Assembly (NCBI RefSeq): GCF_041647995.1
Contig: NZ_JARRIB010000003.1
Coordinates: 186,001 to 250,000, forward strand
Direction: 5' to 3'
Source of the DNA: Pyrococcus kukulkanii
GTDB taxonomy: Archaea; Methanobacteriota_B; Thermococci; Thermococcales; Thermococcaceae
DNA: 64,000 bases
Notes under the pieces: generated by a model
What the model was told of the DNA's origin: nothing
The model's input: only the letters and a program-made list of their open reading frames with translations
Databases searched by the model: none
In this document: positions 9,408 through 17,950 of the stretch, one piece after another
Numbering within the stretch: the first letter of the stretch is position 1
Layout of the letters: every line of letters begins with the position of its first letter
Translations under genes and position numbers: made by a program

Positions 9408-10102
9408 ATCTTCCCCACCGGGAATATGTATAGTGGAACTCCATCTACGCCAAGTGTCTCGGTGACTTGATCCTCATAGAAGGCTCCCACGGCTACGGTT
9501 CCTAAGTTGAGGGCTGTAGCTTGAAGGTATATGTTCTGGCCTATATGCCCGGCCTCCATGTGGACGTACATTTTACCCCTCTCCCCATAGTACTTTGTCG
9601 TTCTCTCGTAGTAAGCCACGAGGACTATATCTATCGCCGCGCTTCCCACCCATGCCTGATTCAACGCTGCTCTCTGGAGCGCTTTCCTAAAGTCTCCCCT
9701 TTTTACTAGCTTTATCGAGTGCGAGAAGGGATCATAGTGGTATATCCCGGGTTCGAGACCCTCAACCCTCCCAACGACCACGTAAACTTCAAATGGATAG
9801 GTAGCTCCGGCACTCGGTGCGGCTCTGAATTTTCTGTTGGGTTCGGTTATCCCCTGGGCTGCCCATAATAGCTGTGAGAGCTCTTGAAGGGTTAAGGACT
9901 CGTTTCTGTACCTTCTTATGCTCCTCCTCTTTGCTATTGCCTCCTCAACGCTCATTTCTCCCTTAAGTCTTGGCTCTGGGAGCTTGATAACTTCCCCTAT
10001 CATCGTGGTTTCACCCCTTTCCCTGGGTAGGTAGGGCTTCAGCAAAACCGCTAGGCTACCTACTATAACTAGGAAAACAGTAAACCATGCAACCCTCTTC
10101 AT
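9404..10102 (-). CDS. SagB-type nitroreductase-family dehydrogenase, membrane-anchored
   Basis: A 232-aa flavin (FMN) oxidoreductase-like protein of the SagB/ThcOx branch. The N-terminal hydrophobic segment WFTVFLVIVGSLAVLL should act as a signal anchor. The family signature follows (EEAIAKRRSIRRYRNESLTL), then SQLLWAAQGIT, the glycine/alanine-rich APSAGATYPFEVYVV, and HMEAGHIGQNIYLQATALNLGTVAVGAF. In bacteria the family makes azoles in peptides; in archaea stand-alone copies are common with unknown substrate. Here no YcaO partner is seen. It is followed by a coupled 57-aa membrane protein and preceded by a DUF998 membrane protein, suggesting a small membrane redox unit. Confidence 0.85.
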   Translation of the reverse strand: MKRVAWFTVFLVIVGSLAVLLKPYLPRERGETTMIGEVIKLPEPRLKGEMSVEEAIAKRRSIRRYRNESLTLQELSQLLWAAQGITEPNRKFRAAPSAGATYPFEVYVVVGRVEGLEPGIYHYDPFSHSIKLVKRGDFRKALQRAALNQAWVGSAAIDIVLVAYYERTTKYYGERGKMYVHMEAGHIGQNIYLQATALNLGTVAVGAFYEDQVTETLGVDGVPLYIFPVGKI

Positions 10103-10123
10103 CTACGTGAATTTGGGCTCATA

Positions 10124-10663
10124 TTATTTTAGTTTTTTGAGTAAGGTGTAGTGCCAGATCAGGAATGCAATGACACCTATAGTTTCCGCAACCGCCACTC
10201 CTTCGAACCTGTGAAGGGCCCAGAGCGAGAGGGGGACTCCTATTGCGAAAATTATAATGCCCAAAACTCCTGTTTTATCTCCCTCCAAAAGGAGGGAAAT
10301 AGAAGTTGCAAGCACCGCTAGAAACGTGAATATGAAGAATCCCCAGCTTACCTCGTAGTGTGGACTTGTCCCCTCGGGGAATATCCCAACGAGGGCTAAA
10401 AAGATCATCCCCAGGAGGTACAGGCTGAAGCTTACCTTCCACTGGAGCTTCTCCCTTTTTACTATCATCGAGGCTGAAAAGATAATCAAAAGGAGTGCTC
10501 CAATGATTAAGGAGGCATTCATTACCCAATTGTATGGGAGACCTACCTTGCCAAGATCGCTTATAGCATTTTCAGTTATTCTCCACCAGTTCCTATGGAT
10601 TAAATAAGAGGTAAGCACACCACCAACCGAAATTACAGGCCCGATGTACGCTAGTTTCTTCAT
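10124..10663 (-). CDS. DUF998-family membrane protein
   Basis: A 179-aa protein with about six transmembrane helices. The N-terminus carries the family pattern: GPVISVGGVLTSYLIHRNWW then NAISDLGK. This matches DUF998, a membrane family of unknown role found in many archaea and bacteria. It lies 21 nt upstream of the SagB-type gene on the same strand, so the two are probably co-transcribed. No catalytic residues can be assigned. Confidence 0.8.
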   Translation of the reverse strand: MKKLAYIGPVISVGGVLTSYLIHRNWWRITENAISDLGKVGLPYNWVMNASLIIGALLLIIFSASMIVKREKLQWKVSFSLYLLGMIFLALVGIFPEGTSPHYEVSWGFFIFTFLAVLATSISLLLEGDKTGVLGIIIFAIGVPLSLWALHRFEGVAVAETIGVIAFLIWHYTLLKKLK

Positions 10664-10689
10664 GTTCTTTACTTCGCTCTTTAGCGTTA

Positions 10690-11307
10690 TTAACCTTCCT
10701 CCTGTAGTGATTCGTAACCCTCATAGACTTTAAGCTTCCTCCTTGCTCTTCCCCTTATCGCATGTCCCATTAGCCTGACTATCTTGTCTGCCTTGGCCTT
10801 TCCACTCCTCATCAGCTTTCTCTCGGTCTTTATCATCTCAACTTTGAATGTGTAGCCTCCAACCTCGATAACCTCCCCAACGACGAATTCTTCATCCCTG
10901 TCGACTACGACCTTGAAAGACTGTGTTATTCCCCCTGGAAGGTATATCGACACGCCGAAGACCTTTGGGTACGTTAAGCTCTCGCCCCATATCGTCTGGA
11001 TCTCCTGCACTTTTGCCCTCCTAACTCTTTTTCCTCCTGGGAGCTCTATGCTCAATACCCTCACTTCGTCGTTCTCAAGCTCAATCACATCTCCCACCTT
11101 TACCGTTTCGTCTTCTGGTAGCTCTGCGAACTCTCTAAAGCTCCTCTCGTGCTTGCTGACTATGACCGGAACCTTTTTGAGCTTGGGGAGAGTGATTATC
11201 CAAACGTGACCGCACTCGTTGCACTTTAGGGTGATCTCTCTCCCTCTCTCCTTGATTACCTCTACATCCTCACTCCCGCACTCTGGGCAGATGAAGTATT
11301 CCTCCAT
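10690..11307 (-). CDS. zinc-ribbon protein (HVO_0476-like)
   Basis: A 205-aa protein with an N-terminal four-Cys zinc ribbon: CPECGSEDVEVI...CNECGHVW (residues about 7-35). A beta-rich region follows, and a C-terminal basic tail (GRARRKLKVYEGYESL) that could contact RNA or DNA. It corresponds to a euryarchaeal conserved zinc-finger family of unknown function. It is divergent from the MBL gene at 11364, with a 56-bp shared promoter region. The role is not established. Confidence 0.75.
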   Translation of the reverse strand: MEEYFICPECGSEDVEVIKERGREITLKCNECGHVWIITLPKLKKVPVIVSKHERSFREFAELPEDETVKVGDVIELENDEVRVLSIELPGGKRVRRAKVQEIQTIWGESLTYPKVFGVSIYLPGGITQSFKVVVDRDEEFVVGEVIEVGGYTFKVEMIKTERKLMRSGKAKADKIVRLMGHAIRGRARRKLKVYEGYESLQEEG

Positions 11308-11363
11308 ACTCTCACCCTGAAGCTTAAGCGGAAGGTTGGGTTAAGAACTTTTGGGGTGGGAGA

Positions 11364-12134
11364 ATGAAGGTCATAATCCTAGGATCTGGATCGTACAGTG
11401 GAACCCCAAAGCCCCTGTGCACCTGTGAGAACTGCGTGAGGGCAAGACTTAATCCCATGTACAGGAGGACGAGGTTCTCCATTTACATTGAAGGGATATT
11501 AATTGATCCAAGCCCTGATCTGCACTACCACTTGGAGAGGACTAACAAAAGGGTTAAGCACGTCCTCATAACCCATGCGCACTTTGACCACGTGTTTGGA
11601 GTTCCAGACCTTCAGGTGTTCAAGGAGGTGAGCTTTCATTCTAACGAGCTCGGCATTAGAACTGCCCAGGACCTTTCTAGGCTGGCCTTTGGCGACATCA
11701 TGCCTCGCGGGTACAGATGGGAGTATGAAGTCCTAGAGTTCTGGAAGGAGTATAGGATTGGAAGGGCAAAGGTAGTTCACTTTCCAGTGAGGCACTCCAT
11801 AGAAGTTGCCGGGGGATTTCTAATAGAGATAAATGGGGTTAGGATAGGCGTAACGGGAGATACTGGCCCTGAGATCCTTAACGATGAGAGGGTTTTAGAG
11901 CTCTTGATGGGAGTTGATCTTTTGATTTCTGAAATGACGAAAAAGGAATCAGTTCCTGGGGTTCACCTTGGTGTTAAGGACTCAATAGAGTTGGCGAAGA
12001 AGGTCAATGCCGAGTATACGGTGTTTGCCCATATAAGTCACAGCAACTACCCCCATGAGGTTCTCGAGAAGAAGGTTAGAGAGGCTGGAGTTAGGGGAGA
12101 GGTGGCGAAAGACTTTACGATTGTAGAGCTGTAA
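11364..12134 (+). CDS. metallo-beta-lactamase fold phosphodiesterase (PhnP-like)
   Basis: A 256-aa MBL-fold hydrolase. The N-terminus has the PhnP/RNase Z-like signature GSGSYSGTPKPLCTCENCVRAR with a three-Cys set that may bind zinc. The dinuclear metal motif HAHFDH is at residues 71-76. Further ligands are VRHSIE, GDTG and AHISHSNYPHE. These features match the PhnP-type cyclic phosphodiesterase branch more than RNase Z. The substrate in archaea is not known. The last bases overlap the C/D sRNA encoded on the other strand (12133-12185). Confidence 0.8.
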   Translation: MKVIILGSGSYSGTPKPLCTCENCVRARLNPMYRRTRFSIYIEGILIDPSPDLHYHLERTNKRVKHVLITHAHFDHVFGVPDLQVFKEVSFHSNELGIRTAQDLSRLAFGDIMPRGYRWEYEVLEFWKEYRIGRAKVVHFPVRHSIEVAGGFLIEINGVRIGVTGDTGPEILNDERVLELLMGVDLLISEMTKKESVPGVHLGVKDSIELAKKVNAEYTVFAHISHSNYPHEVLEKKVREAGVRGEVAKDFTIVEL

Positions 12135-12185
12135 TCAGTTCCTAAGGTCCTCATCACCCTTCAGCAATCCGCCATCTCATCACGT
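12133..12185 (-). ncRNA. C/D-box guide sRNA (2'-O-methylation guide)
   Basis: Read on the minus strand, the order is C box GTGATGA (12183-12177), a 12-nt guide GATGGCGGATTG, D' box CTGA, a 3-nt spacer, C' box GTGATGA, a 12-nt guide GGACCTTAGGAA, and D box CTGA (12138-12135). Both boxes and both spacings are the archaeal ideal. The D guide contains ACCTTAGGA, complementary to the universally conserved UCCUAAGGU stretch of 23S rRNA domain IV. The gene overlaps the stop codons of the two converging protein genes, as is common for Pyrococcus sR genes. Confidence 0.87.
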
Positions 12186-12878
12186 AAACAGGAGGAACAG
12201 TGATAATCCGATAAATCCTCCGATTAACGTTGATAAAAAGTTTGTGCTGTCGTTATTCGTTATTCCTTTCTTCTCTAGAGTGGCTCCTATTAGACTATCG
12301 ACGTTTGCCCCTATAAAACCTCCAATAAGAATTGAGAGGAACATTTCAAGCTTTAAATTCGTGATAAAGGTGCTAACAAAAGCTATCATTGCTGCTCCAA
12401 ATAGTGCAGCCATTTCTCCTTGAACGCTTACAGCTCCTTCCTCTCCTGGCTTAGCTTTTTTGAATCCAAGTATAATCCTGGGATGCTTTCCAAGGACTTT
12501 TCCTATCTCACTAGCTAAAGTATCGGCATTGGCAGTAGCAATTGAAGCAAAAACCGCTGCCCAACCATAATCGTCTCCAATGAACTTCTCATAAGCCAAG
12601 AACAGTAGGGGAGCAAGACCATTTCCCAGGACGTTTCTTATACTTCTGCATTTTTCATCCACAAGGCCGAGCTTTTTCTTCTCTTTGATTTTGAATTTTG
12701 TTGCAAGTGTTCCAGATATCAGAAAGAGGAGAAGAGCCAGAAAAGGTAACCAACCTCCAAGGGAAAGGATGAAATATCCAAGGATGAAAGCAGTGAAAGT
12801 TCCCCATAGGTCGAGGGCTTTAGCCTTATAGCTTATTATAGCAAGTGCTATTAGGATCAGGAATCCTTGAACGCTCAT
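12180..12878 (-). CDS. DUF92-family membrane protein
   Basis: A 232-aa integral membrane protein with about six helices. It has the DUF92 (TIGR00297) pattern: AFILGYFILSLGGWLPFLALLLFLISGTLATKF, the conserved polar stretch IATANADTLASEIGKVLGKHPR, and GAVSVQGEMAALFGA. Plant and cyanobacterial relatives include phytyl-phosphate kinase VTE6, so a role on isoprenoid phosphates is possible but unproven here. It has a monocistronic context, and its 3' end overlaps the C/D sRNA. Confidence 0.85.
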   Translation of the reverse strand: MSVQGFLILIALAIISYKAKALDLWGTFTAFILGYFILSLGGWLPFLALLLFLISGTLATKFKIKEKKKLGLVDEKCRSIRNVLGNGLAPLLFLAYEKFIGDDYGWAAVFASIATANADTLASEIGKVLGKHPRIILGFKKAKPGEEGAVSVQGEMAALFGAAMIAFVSTFITNLKLEMFLSILIGGFIGANVDSLIGATLEKKGITNNDSTNFLSTLIGGFIGLSLFLLFT

Positions 12879-13391
12879 GTTGTAACCCTTGGCCTTTGCA
12901 GGATTTTTAAGCTTTTATCATTTTCTTAGATTTAGATGTATAAAAGGAATTACTTAATGGCGAGATAGAATAAGAGGGCTAAATTGAAAGTGAAGGTGCC
13001 TTTAAACTTTTTACTCTGAGTCATGAGGGACTAATAAAGATATCTCTTCTCTCTAAAGTTAATTGATACTCCGAGCACTTCTTTAAGCTTGGTATATATG
13101 ACTTTGGATGCTAATTTTTGAGCTTTTGAACTGTCCCCTCGAAATCTTTAGGTAAAGCAAATTTGATGAGGACAAGCTGGAGAGGAATAGGAGGTTCTTA
13201 TGGAGGTTATTCTTGAGAAAGTTTTAACCGACATTTCTGACCGTTCAAGAAGACATATACTCAATTCTCCCTCGCCTAATTTAAGATTTCAACTATTTTT
13301 AGTCCCAAATTTAATTTTGGAACGTTTTGGAACGTTCTTTTCACAGAGTCCCTAAAATATGTGGAATGCCAAGTTAAGAATGGTGATGGCC
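12879..13391. other. non-coding gap with direct repeats before a TATA box
   Basis: No convincing coding frame is seen in these 513 bases. The right end holds two adjacent 10-bp direct repeats TTTTGGAACG (13315-13324 and 13325-13334), the second overlapping the palindrome GAACGTTC (13330-13337). A TATA-like taaaatat at about 13353-13360 precedes the gene starting at 13392. The rest is AT-rich and unassigned. Confidence 0.6.
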
Positions 13392-14588
13392 ATGAAAGGG
13401 TTGAAGATCTGGTTGTTAATAGCCCTCTTAGTGGGGAGCATAATCCCAGCAGATTTGGCCCTAGCAGACGAAAATGCCACTATAGAAAATGAAACAGAAC
13501 CCCTAGAGATCCAAAACATAACGCAGGAAGAAAAGATAGCTGGACATATTGTTGCAGCCCTTGAAAGATTGAGCAATATAACAACAAGGCTAATTAATAA
13601 TGTAAATCTTCCTGAGAACTCAAGCATTATAATGCACTATCAGTTAGCGGAGCAGTATAAAGAAGTTGCCCTTGATGCTTATGAAAGCGGCGACTATTAC
13701 AACACCATAATCAATGGATTAACGGCAATGTACCATTATAGAGAAGTGCTAAAGAGCTTCGAGAGAGGGAAGGAGGAGCTTAAGGAAAGGTTACTAGAAG
13801 AGATAAAGAGAATGAAAGGCTACTTTAGAATGGTTGAAAAGACAATAGAAATTGCCCAGAGACAAGGGATTGATGTGGGAAATGCAACAATGCTCTTACA
13901 AGAGACCAAGGATGCCTACAAGACTGTGCTGGAAGACATAAAAGCCAAAGATTTTGAGAAGGCCAAAGAAGACCTCAAAGTCGCCAGAGAGAAAAAAGCA
14001 GCTTTAGACGAGGAGCTGAAAAGAATAAGAGAAGACATTATAGAGGCAAACGCCGATAAGATAGTGAATAAATTCCTTGAAAAAGGCGAAAAAGCAATAC
14101 AAATGGCGGAGAAAGTCATCGAGATGGCGGAAGAAAAAGGCTATGAGACAGATGAGCTTCAGGAGAGACTTGAGGCCTTCAAGGAGGTTTACAATGAGGT
14201 AAAGGCTCTTGCAGATGAAGAAAAATACAATGAAGCCCTTCAAGTTATGAGGGACAACACAGACGCCATAAAGGAGTTCCACAGAGCAATGGCCTTCCTT
14301 CAGAGAAAGTTCCACGAGAGAGAAGTTCAAGAAAGAATGAAAGACCTAAGAGCATTCCTCAAGGAGATTAATGGCAGGATTCAGAAAGACACTAAGGCAC
14401 TGAGGGAGCTTAAAAGAAGAGGCATTGATACAAGAAAAGCAGAACTCCAGCTCAAAATAGCAGTCCAAGAGGTAAGAGTTGGAATGATACTCGTAAAGCA
14501 CAAAAAGCCAGTTGAGGCTAAGACTCACTTTGCAATTGCCTTAGAGATGCTCCACAGGGTGGACAAGTTTATCTTAAAGCACCTCTGA
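13392..14588 (+). CDS. secreted or surface coiled-coil protein, unknown function
   Basis: Starting at the ATG at 13392 (RBS ggtgat 4 nt upstream; a longer frame opens at 13359), the protein is 398 aa. A signal peptide is clear: a basic start KGLKIW, a hydrophobic core LLIALLVGSII, and a likely cleavage near ALADE. The rest is almost all alpha-helical, charged and heptad-like, with three or four similar segments (for example MLLQETKDAYKTVLEDIKAKDFEKA and the later EKVIEMAEEKGYETDELQE), suggesting helical repeats. No membrane anchor is seen at the C-terminus. It probably forms an operon with the anchored protein at 14615. Family not recognised. Confidence 0.75.
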   Translation: MKGLKIWLLIALLVGSIIPADLALADENATIENETEPLEIQNITQEEKIAGHIVAALERLSNITTRLINNVNLPENSSIIMHYQLAEQYKEVALDAYESGDYYNTIINGLTAMYHYREVLKSFERGKEELKERLLEEIKRMKGYFRMVEKTIEIAQRQGIDVGNATMLLQETKDAYKTVLEDIKAKDFEKAKEDLKVAREKKAALDEELKRIREDIIEANADKIVNKFLEKGEKAIQMAEKVIEMAEEKGYETDELQERLEAFKEVYNEVKALADEEKYNEALQVMRDNTDAIKEFHRAMAFLQRKFHEREVQERMKDLRAFLKEINGRIQKDTKALRELKRRGIDTRKAELQLKIAVQEVRVGMILVKHKKPVEAKTHFAIALEMLHRVDKFILKHL

Positions 14589-14614
14589 TTTCAATTTTTA
14601 TGGAGGTGAAGATA

Positions 14615-15193
14615 ATGAAAAAAGCTTTGCTTGTTCTTTTGCTTTTCGTTCCCTTTGTAAGTGCACAGAGCATAAACATAACTCCATACTTTGACGGATA
14701 CGCAACTGTGGAAATCGAAGTGCCCGTTGATGATTATGCAACGCAAGTTACAGCCTCCCTGCTCGGGGATCACTATGAGGACATCTTTGTTATAGATGAA
14801 AACGGTAATCCTTTAGAATACTCCATAAACGGAAATGAGATCATAATAAACACTCAAGACGCCCAGATAGTGAAGATAGTCTACACAACCTCCGATTTAA
14901 TCAGGCAGGAGGGCCTTGTCTGGACTCTCTCGTTAAATTCAGAGTATCCAGTGAGCGTTATCTTGCCTGAAGGAGCAAGCTTGGTGGATGTAAGCGATGT
15001 TCCCCTTGAAGTTGAAGGTAACAAAATAACGCTCCCAGCGGGAGAAATTGAGATAAGCTTTACAACTCAGGAGGTAGGAACAGGGGTTAAAGATGTTACA
15101 ACGAGGGAGGAAGGCACTTCGACAAGAACGATCTTCGCGTTGGGGACAATCCTGCTGGCCTTGATTGTAGGATTTATTCTTTGGAAGCGATGA
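14615..15193 (+). CDS. secreted, C-terminally membrane-anchored protein, unknown function
   Basis: The ATG at 14615 is chosen because it sits 5 nt after a strong RBS (ggaggtga); an in-frame ATG at 14600 lies upstream of it. The 192-aa product starts with a signal peptide (KKALLVLLLFVPFVSA/QS). An extracytoplasmic beta-rich domain of about 140 residues follows, then a Thr-rich linker (VTTREEGTSTRT), a transmembrane helix (FALGTILLALIVGFIL) and a short basic end WKR. This is the usual layout of a Thermococcales surface protein with a C-terminal anchor. It lies 26 nt after the coiled-coil secreted gene and is probably its partner. Function unknown. Confidence 0.75.
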   Translation: MKKALLVLLLFVPFVSAQSINITPYFDGYATVEIEVPVDDYATQVTASLLGDHYEDIFVIDENGNPLEYSINGNEIIINTQDAQIVKIVYTTSDLIRQEGLVWTLSLNSEYPVSVILPEGASLVDVSDVPLEVEGNKITLPAGEIEISFTTQEVGTGVKDVTTREEGTSTRTIFALGTILLALIVGFILWKR

Positions 15194-15796
15194 CGTTTTG
15201 GACTTTATATTTTTATTCCTTACTTGATTACAAAAAGGGCTTTACGTATTCGATTTTAGAAATTGCTCTCTAATGGGGGTTCTTATTCCGAAATCAACGT
15301 AATTTCCATCTAAACCTTCCATGTTGGAGATGGAAAGGAGTTTGGAGGATTCTAGGAGGGGAGTTGCAGTTACTTGAATTCAACCTTACTCGAACGAATT
15401 GATGATAGACAAAAAACAGAAGGTATTAGAGGAAACTCCAACTTTATCTCTGTTCTTCAATAACATTATTTCCACATGCCTTATATGTTATAAGTTTCTA
15501 TTCCATTTTCTCAATATGGCTCGCTTACATTCAGTGGGCTTATTTACAAAACTGGAGGAGTTTTATCAAAAATAATCAAAAACTACCGGAAAATTTCAAG
15601 CTAATTTAAAAACGTTCATCAACTTTCAGTATTTTCCAAAAACAACAAGCAAAGGCTCGGTTATATCAAAAACGGCCAGATCCTTTCGGTATAAATAAAT
15701 GAAATCCCGTTAATTTCTTTCCGTTAGACCAAAAAACTTTAAAAGTATCTCCGTTCCACCCTCACAGTGTAACAGAACTTGAGGGAGGTGAGAGAT
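15194..15796. other. non-coding gap upstream of speH
   Basis: About 600 bases with no convincing gene. It is AT-rich, with TATA-like stretches (ggtataaataaat near 15689 and ctttaaaag at 15737-15745). The second is correctly placed to be the speH promoter. The remaining 450 bases hold nothing recognisable. Confidence 0.6.
15737..15745 (+). promoter_or_regulatory. TATA box of speH
   Basis: The sequence ctttaaaag follows an A-rich BRE-like stretch and lies about 55 nt before the ATG at 15797, predicting a transcript start near 15765-15770. Confidence 0.5.
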
Positions 15797-16219
15797 ATGG
15801 ATACAATTGGGCACCACTACGTTGTTGAGGCTGCAGGTTGCGATCCTAAGATCATTGCTGATCCTGACAAGATTAGAGAGATTTTCCTTGAGGCAGCAAA
15901 GAGAGGTAACATGGAGGTTAAGGCGAGTTATTTTTTCAAGTTCTCACCGACAGGGGTTAGTGGTGTCGTTATCGTTGCCGAAAGTCACATCTCAGTTCAC
16001 ACGTGGCCGGAGAAGGGTTACGCAGCCCTAGACGTTTACACTTGTGGTGAGAAGGCTGACCCAGAGAAGGCCGTTGACTATATTCTGGAGCAGTTCAAGG
16101 CCCAGTACGCTCACGTCTCGGAGATAAAGAGAGGGATCGAGGAGGATGATCAAACTTTCACCCACACAATACTAACATGGGAGGAAAAGCTCGATAGAAG
16201 GAACGGGCAGAAGCTTTAA
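15797..16219 (+). CDS. speH: S-adenosylmethionine decarboxylase proenzyme (pyruvoyl type)
   Basis: It decarboxylates AdoMet to supply aminopropyl groups for polyamines, which matter for nucleic-acid stability in hyperthermophiles. The start at 15797 is set by the RBS GGAGGTGAG six nt upstream; the protein is then 140 aa, normal for the prokaryotic class. The self-cleavage site is in AESHISVHTW, between Glu62 and Ser63; Ser63 becomes the pyruvoyl group. The catalytic Cys is in DVYTCG (Cys83). It is followed 107 nt later by a KaiC-like ATPase, a neighbour pair I recall from other Pyrococcus genomes. Confidence 0.95.
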   Translation: MDTIGHHYVVEAAGCDPKIIADPDKIREIFLEAAKRGNMEVKASYFFKFSPTGVSGVVIVAESHISVHTWPEKGYAALDVYTCGEKADPEKAVDYILEQFKAQYAHVSEIKRGIEEDDQTFTHTILTWEEKLDRRNGQKL

Positions 16220-16326
16220 CCTTTATTTTTTGTTTCCTTCTCCAAATACCTCTTCTTGGCGTAACTTTTAAATACCTCTTAGCTTATAGTATCCTGAAGT
16301 GAATAAAATTCTTGGGGGTGAGAGTC

Positions 16327-17070
16327 ATGACGAGGAGAGTTAAGACTGGGATTCCTGGGATGGATGAGATACTCCACGGCGGCATCCCTGAGAGAAACGT
16401 TGTCCTGCTCAGCGGAGGTCCTGGGACTGGTAAGACAATCTTCAGCCAGCAGTTCCTATGGAACGGGCTTCAGATGGGTGAGCCTGGCATTTATGTTGCC
16501 CTCGAAGAACACCCTGTTCAGGTTAGACAGAACATGGCTCAGTTTGGCTGGGACGTGAGGAAGTACGAGGAGGAAGGATTGTTTGCGATGGTTGACGCTT
16601 TTACCGCAGGAATTGGGAAGAGCAAGGAGTATGAAAAGTACATAGTCCATGATCTCACAGATATAAGGGAGTTTATCGAAGTGCTTAGGCAAGCAATAAG
16701 GGACATCAACGCCAAGAGGGTTGTCGTTGACTCGGTAACTACCCTGTACATAAACAAGCCTGCCATGGCTAGGAGCATAATACTACAGCTTAAGAGAGTT
16801 CTTGCAGGAACTGGATGTACTTCAATATTCGTCAGCCAGATAAGCGTTGGAGAAAGGGGATTCGGTGGGCCTGGAGTTGAGCACGGTGTCGATGGAATAA
16901 TTAGACTCGACCTAGATGAGATTGATGGAGAGTTGAAGAGGTCATTGATAGTCTGGAAGATGCGTGGAACGAGCCACTCAATGAGGAGACATCCCTTTGA
17001 TATAACGGACAAGGGGATAATTGTGTATCCGGATAAGGTGCTCAAGAGGGGGAGGGTCCTAGAGATTTGA
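16327..17070 (+). CDS. KaiC-like RecA-superfamily ATPase (PH0284/UPF0273-type)
   Basis: A single-domain KaiC-like ATPase. The ATG at 16327 is chosen because gggggtgag precedes it, giving 247 aa. Walker A is GGPGTGKT at residues 30-37. The catalytic/Walker B region is [13 protein letters not shown], and the C-terminal motif [19 protein letters not shown] is typical of KaiC/GvpD-like proteins. Thermococcales keep several such proteins, and a close relative was solved structurally from P. horikoshii; none has a defined role. The next gene, with an HTH and long coiled coil, begins 13 nt later and is likely co-transcribed. Confidence 0.88.
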   Translation: MTRRVKTGIPGMDEILHGGIPERNVVLLSGGPGTGKTIFSQQFLWNGLQMGEPGIYVALEEHPVQVRQNMAQFGWDVRKYEEEGLFAMVDAFTAGIGKSKEYEKYIVHDLTDIREFIEVLRQAIRDINAKRVVVDSVTTLYINKPAMARSIILQLKRVLAGTGCTSIFVSQISVGERGFGGPGVEHGVDGIIRLDLDEIDGELKRSLIVWKMRGTSHSMRRHPFDITDKGIIVYPDKVLKRGRVLEI

Positions 17071-17083
17071 GAAGGTGGTGAGG

Positions 17084-17950
17084 ATGAGGGTGGAAGTTCC
17101 ACTTAATCCGATAACGAGAAGCGAGATTCACCAGCTCGAGAGCTTACTACTATTTGCAACACTCTTCAGGCCGGAGGTTATAGAATTAATTAAGGATCCC
17201 GCAGAGAGGTTAACCTGGGTTGACAGCTTAGCAGTAGCAGCTGGAGCAATCGCCAGGGAGAAGGCTGGAATGACCGTAAGTGAAATTGCAAGGGAGCTTG
17301 GAAGGACTGAGGCAACGATAAGGAAGCACCTCAAGGGTGAAAGCAAGGCTGGACAGCTTGTTAGAGAAACTTACGAGCTAATTAAGCAGGGTAAGCTTGA
17401 CGAGCTAATAAAGACGATAGAGATGATAGAGAAGGGTGGACTTAAGGAGGTAGTGGCTAAGGAAGAGTACGAGAAGTTACTGCAGGAGTACGAGGAGCTC
17501 AAGCAGGAGTTTGAGGAGATAAAGGCAAAGCTTGAGGCTGCGGAGCTTGAAAGCTTAGAAAAAGCTAAGAAGGAGATAGAGGAGCTCAAGTCAAAGCTTG
17601 AGAAGCTTGAAGGGGAGAAGAAGGAGCTGGAGAAGGAGCTTAAGGAGTACAAGGTTAAGCTGATGGAGTACGAGGCAAAGGCCAAGAGGGCTGAAGAACT
17701 TGAAGCGAAACTCAAGGAACTTGAGGAGAAGGCAAAGGCAGTTGAAGAAGTTGAGACTAAGATTAGGGAGTACGAGGAGAAGGTAAAGGAGTGCGAAGAG
17801 AAGCTTAAGGAGAAGAACGCCAGAATTGAGGAGCTTGAAGCAAAGCTTAGGGAGTACGAGAACAAAGTTAAGTCCCTTGAGGAGGAAGTTAGCAAGCTCA
17901 AGGATGGTATAAGGAAAGCCAAGGAATTACTTGACTCCCTTCTTGCTTGA
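17084..17950 (+). CDS. HTH and coiled-coil protein (putative DNA-binding regulator)
   Basis: From the ATG at 17084 (after RBS ggtggtgagg) the protein is 288 aa. Residues about 60-95 form a helix-turn-helix (MTVSEIARELGRTEATIRKHL). From about residue 115 to the end it is a continuous charged coiled coil with near-perfect heptads (EEYEKLLQEYEELKQEFEE and similar). The combination suggests a DNA-binding protein that bridges or organises DNA or a partner ATPase. It is conserved in Thermococcales next to the KaiC-like gene as far as I recall. Function unproven. Confidence 0.8.
   Translation: MRVEVPLNPITRSEIHQLESLLLFATLFRPEVIELIKDPAERLTWVDSLAVAAGAIAREKAGMTVSEIARELGRTEATIRKHLKGESKAGQLVRETYELIKQGKLDELIKTIEMIEKGGLKEVVAKEEYEKLLQEYEELKQEFEEIKAKLEAAELESLEKAKKEIEELKSKLEKLEGEKKELEKELKEYKVKLMEYEAKAKRAEELEAKLKELEEKAKAVEEVETKIREYEEKVKECEEKLKEKNARIEELEAKLREYENKVKSLEEEVSKLKDGIRKAKELLDSLLA

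Noticed and set aside
15600-15720. AT-rich short repeats with atcaaaaa in the speH upstream gap
   Set aside because: They are too short and irregular to distinguish from AT-rich background; no CRISPR or iteron pattern.
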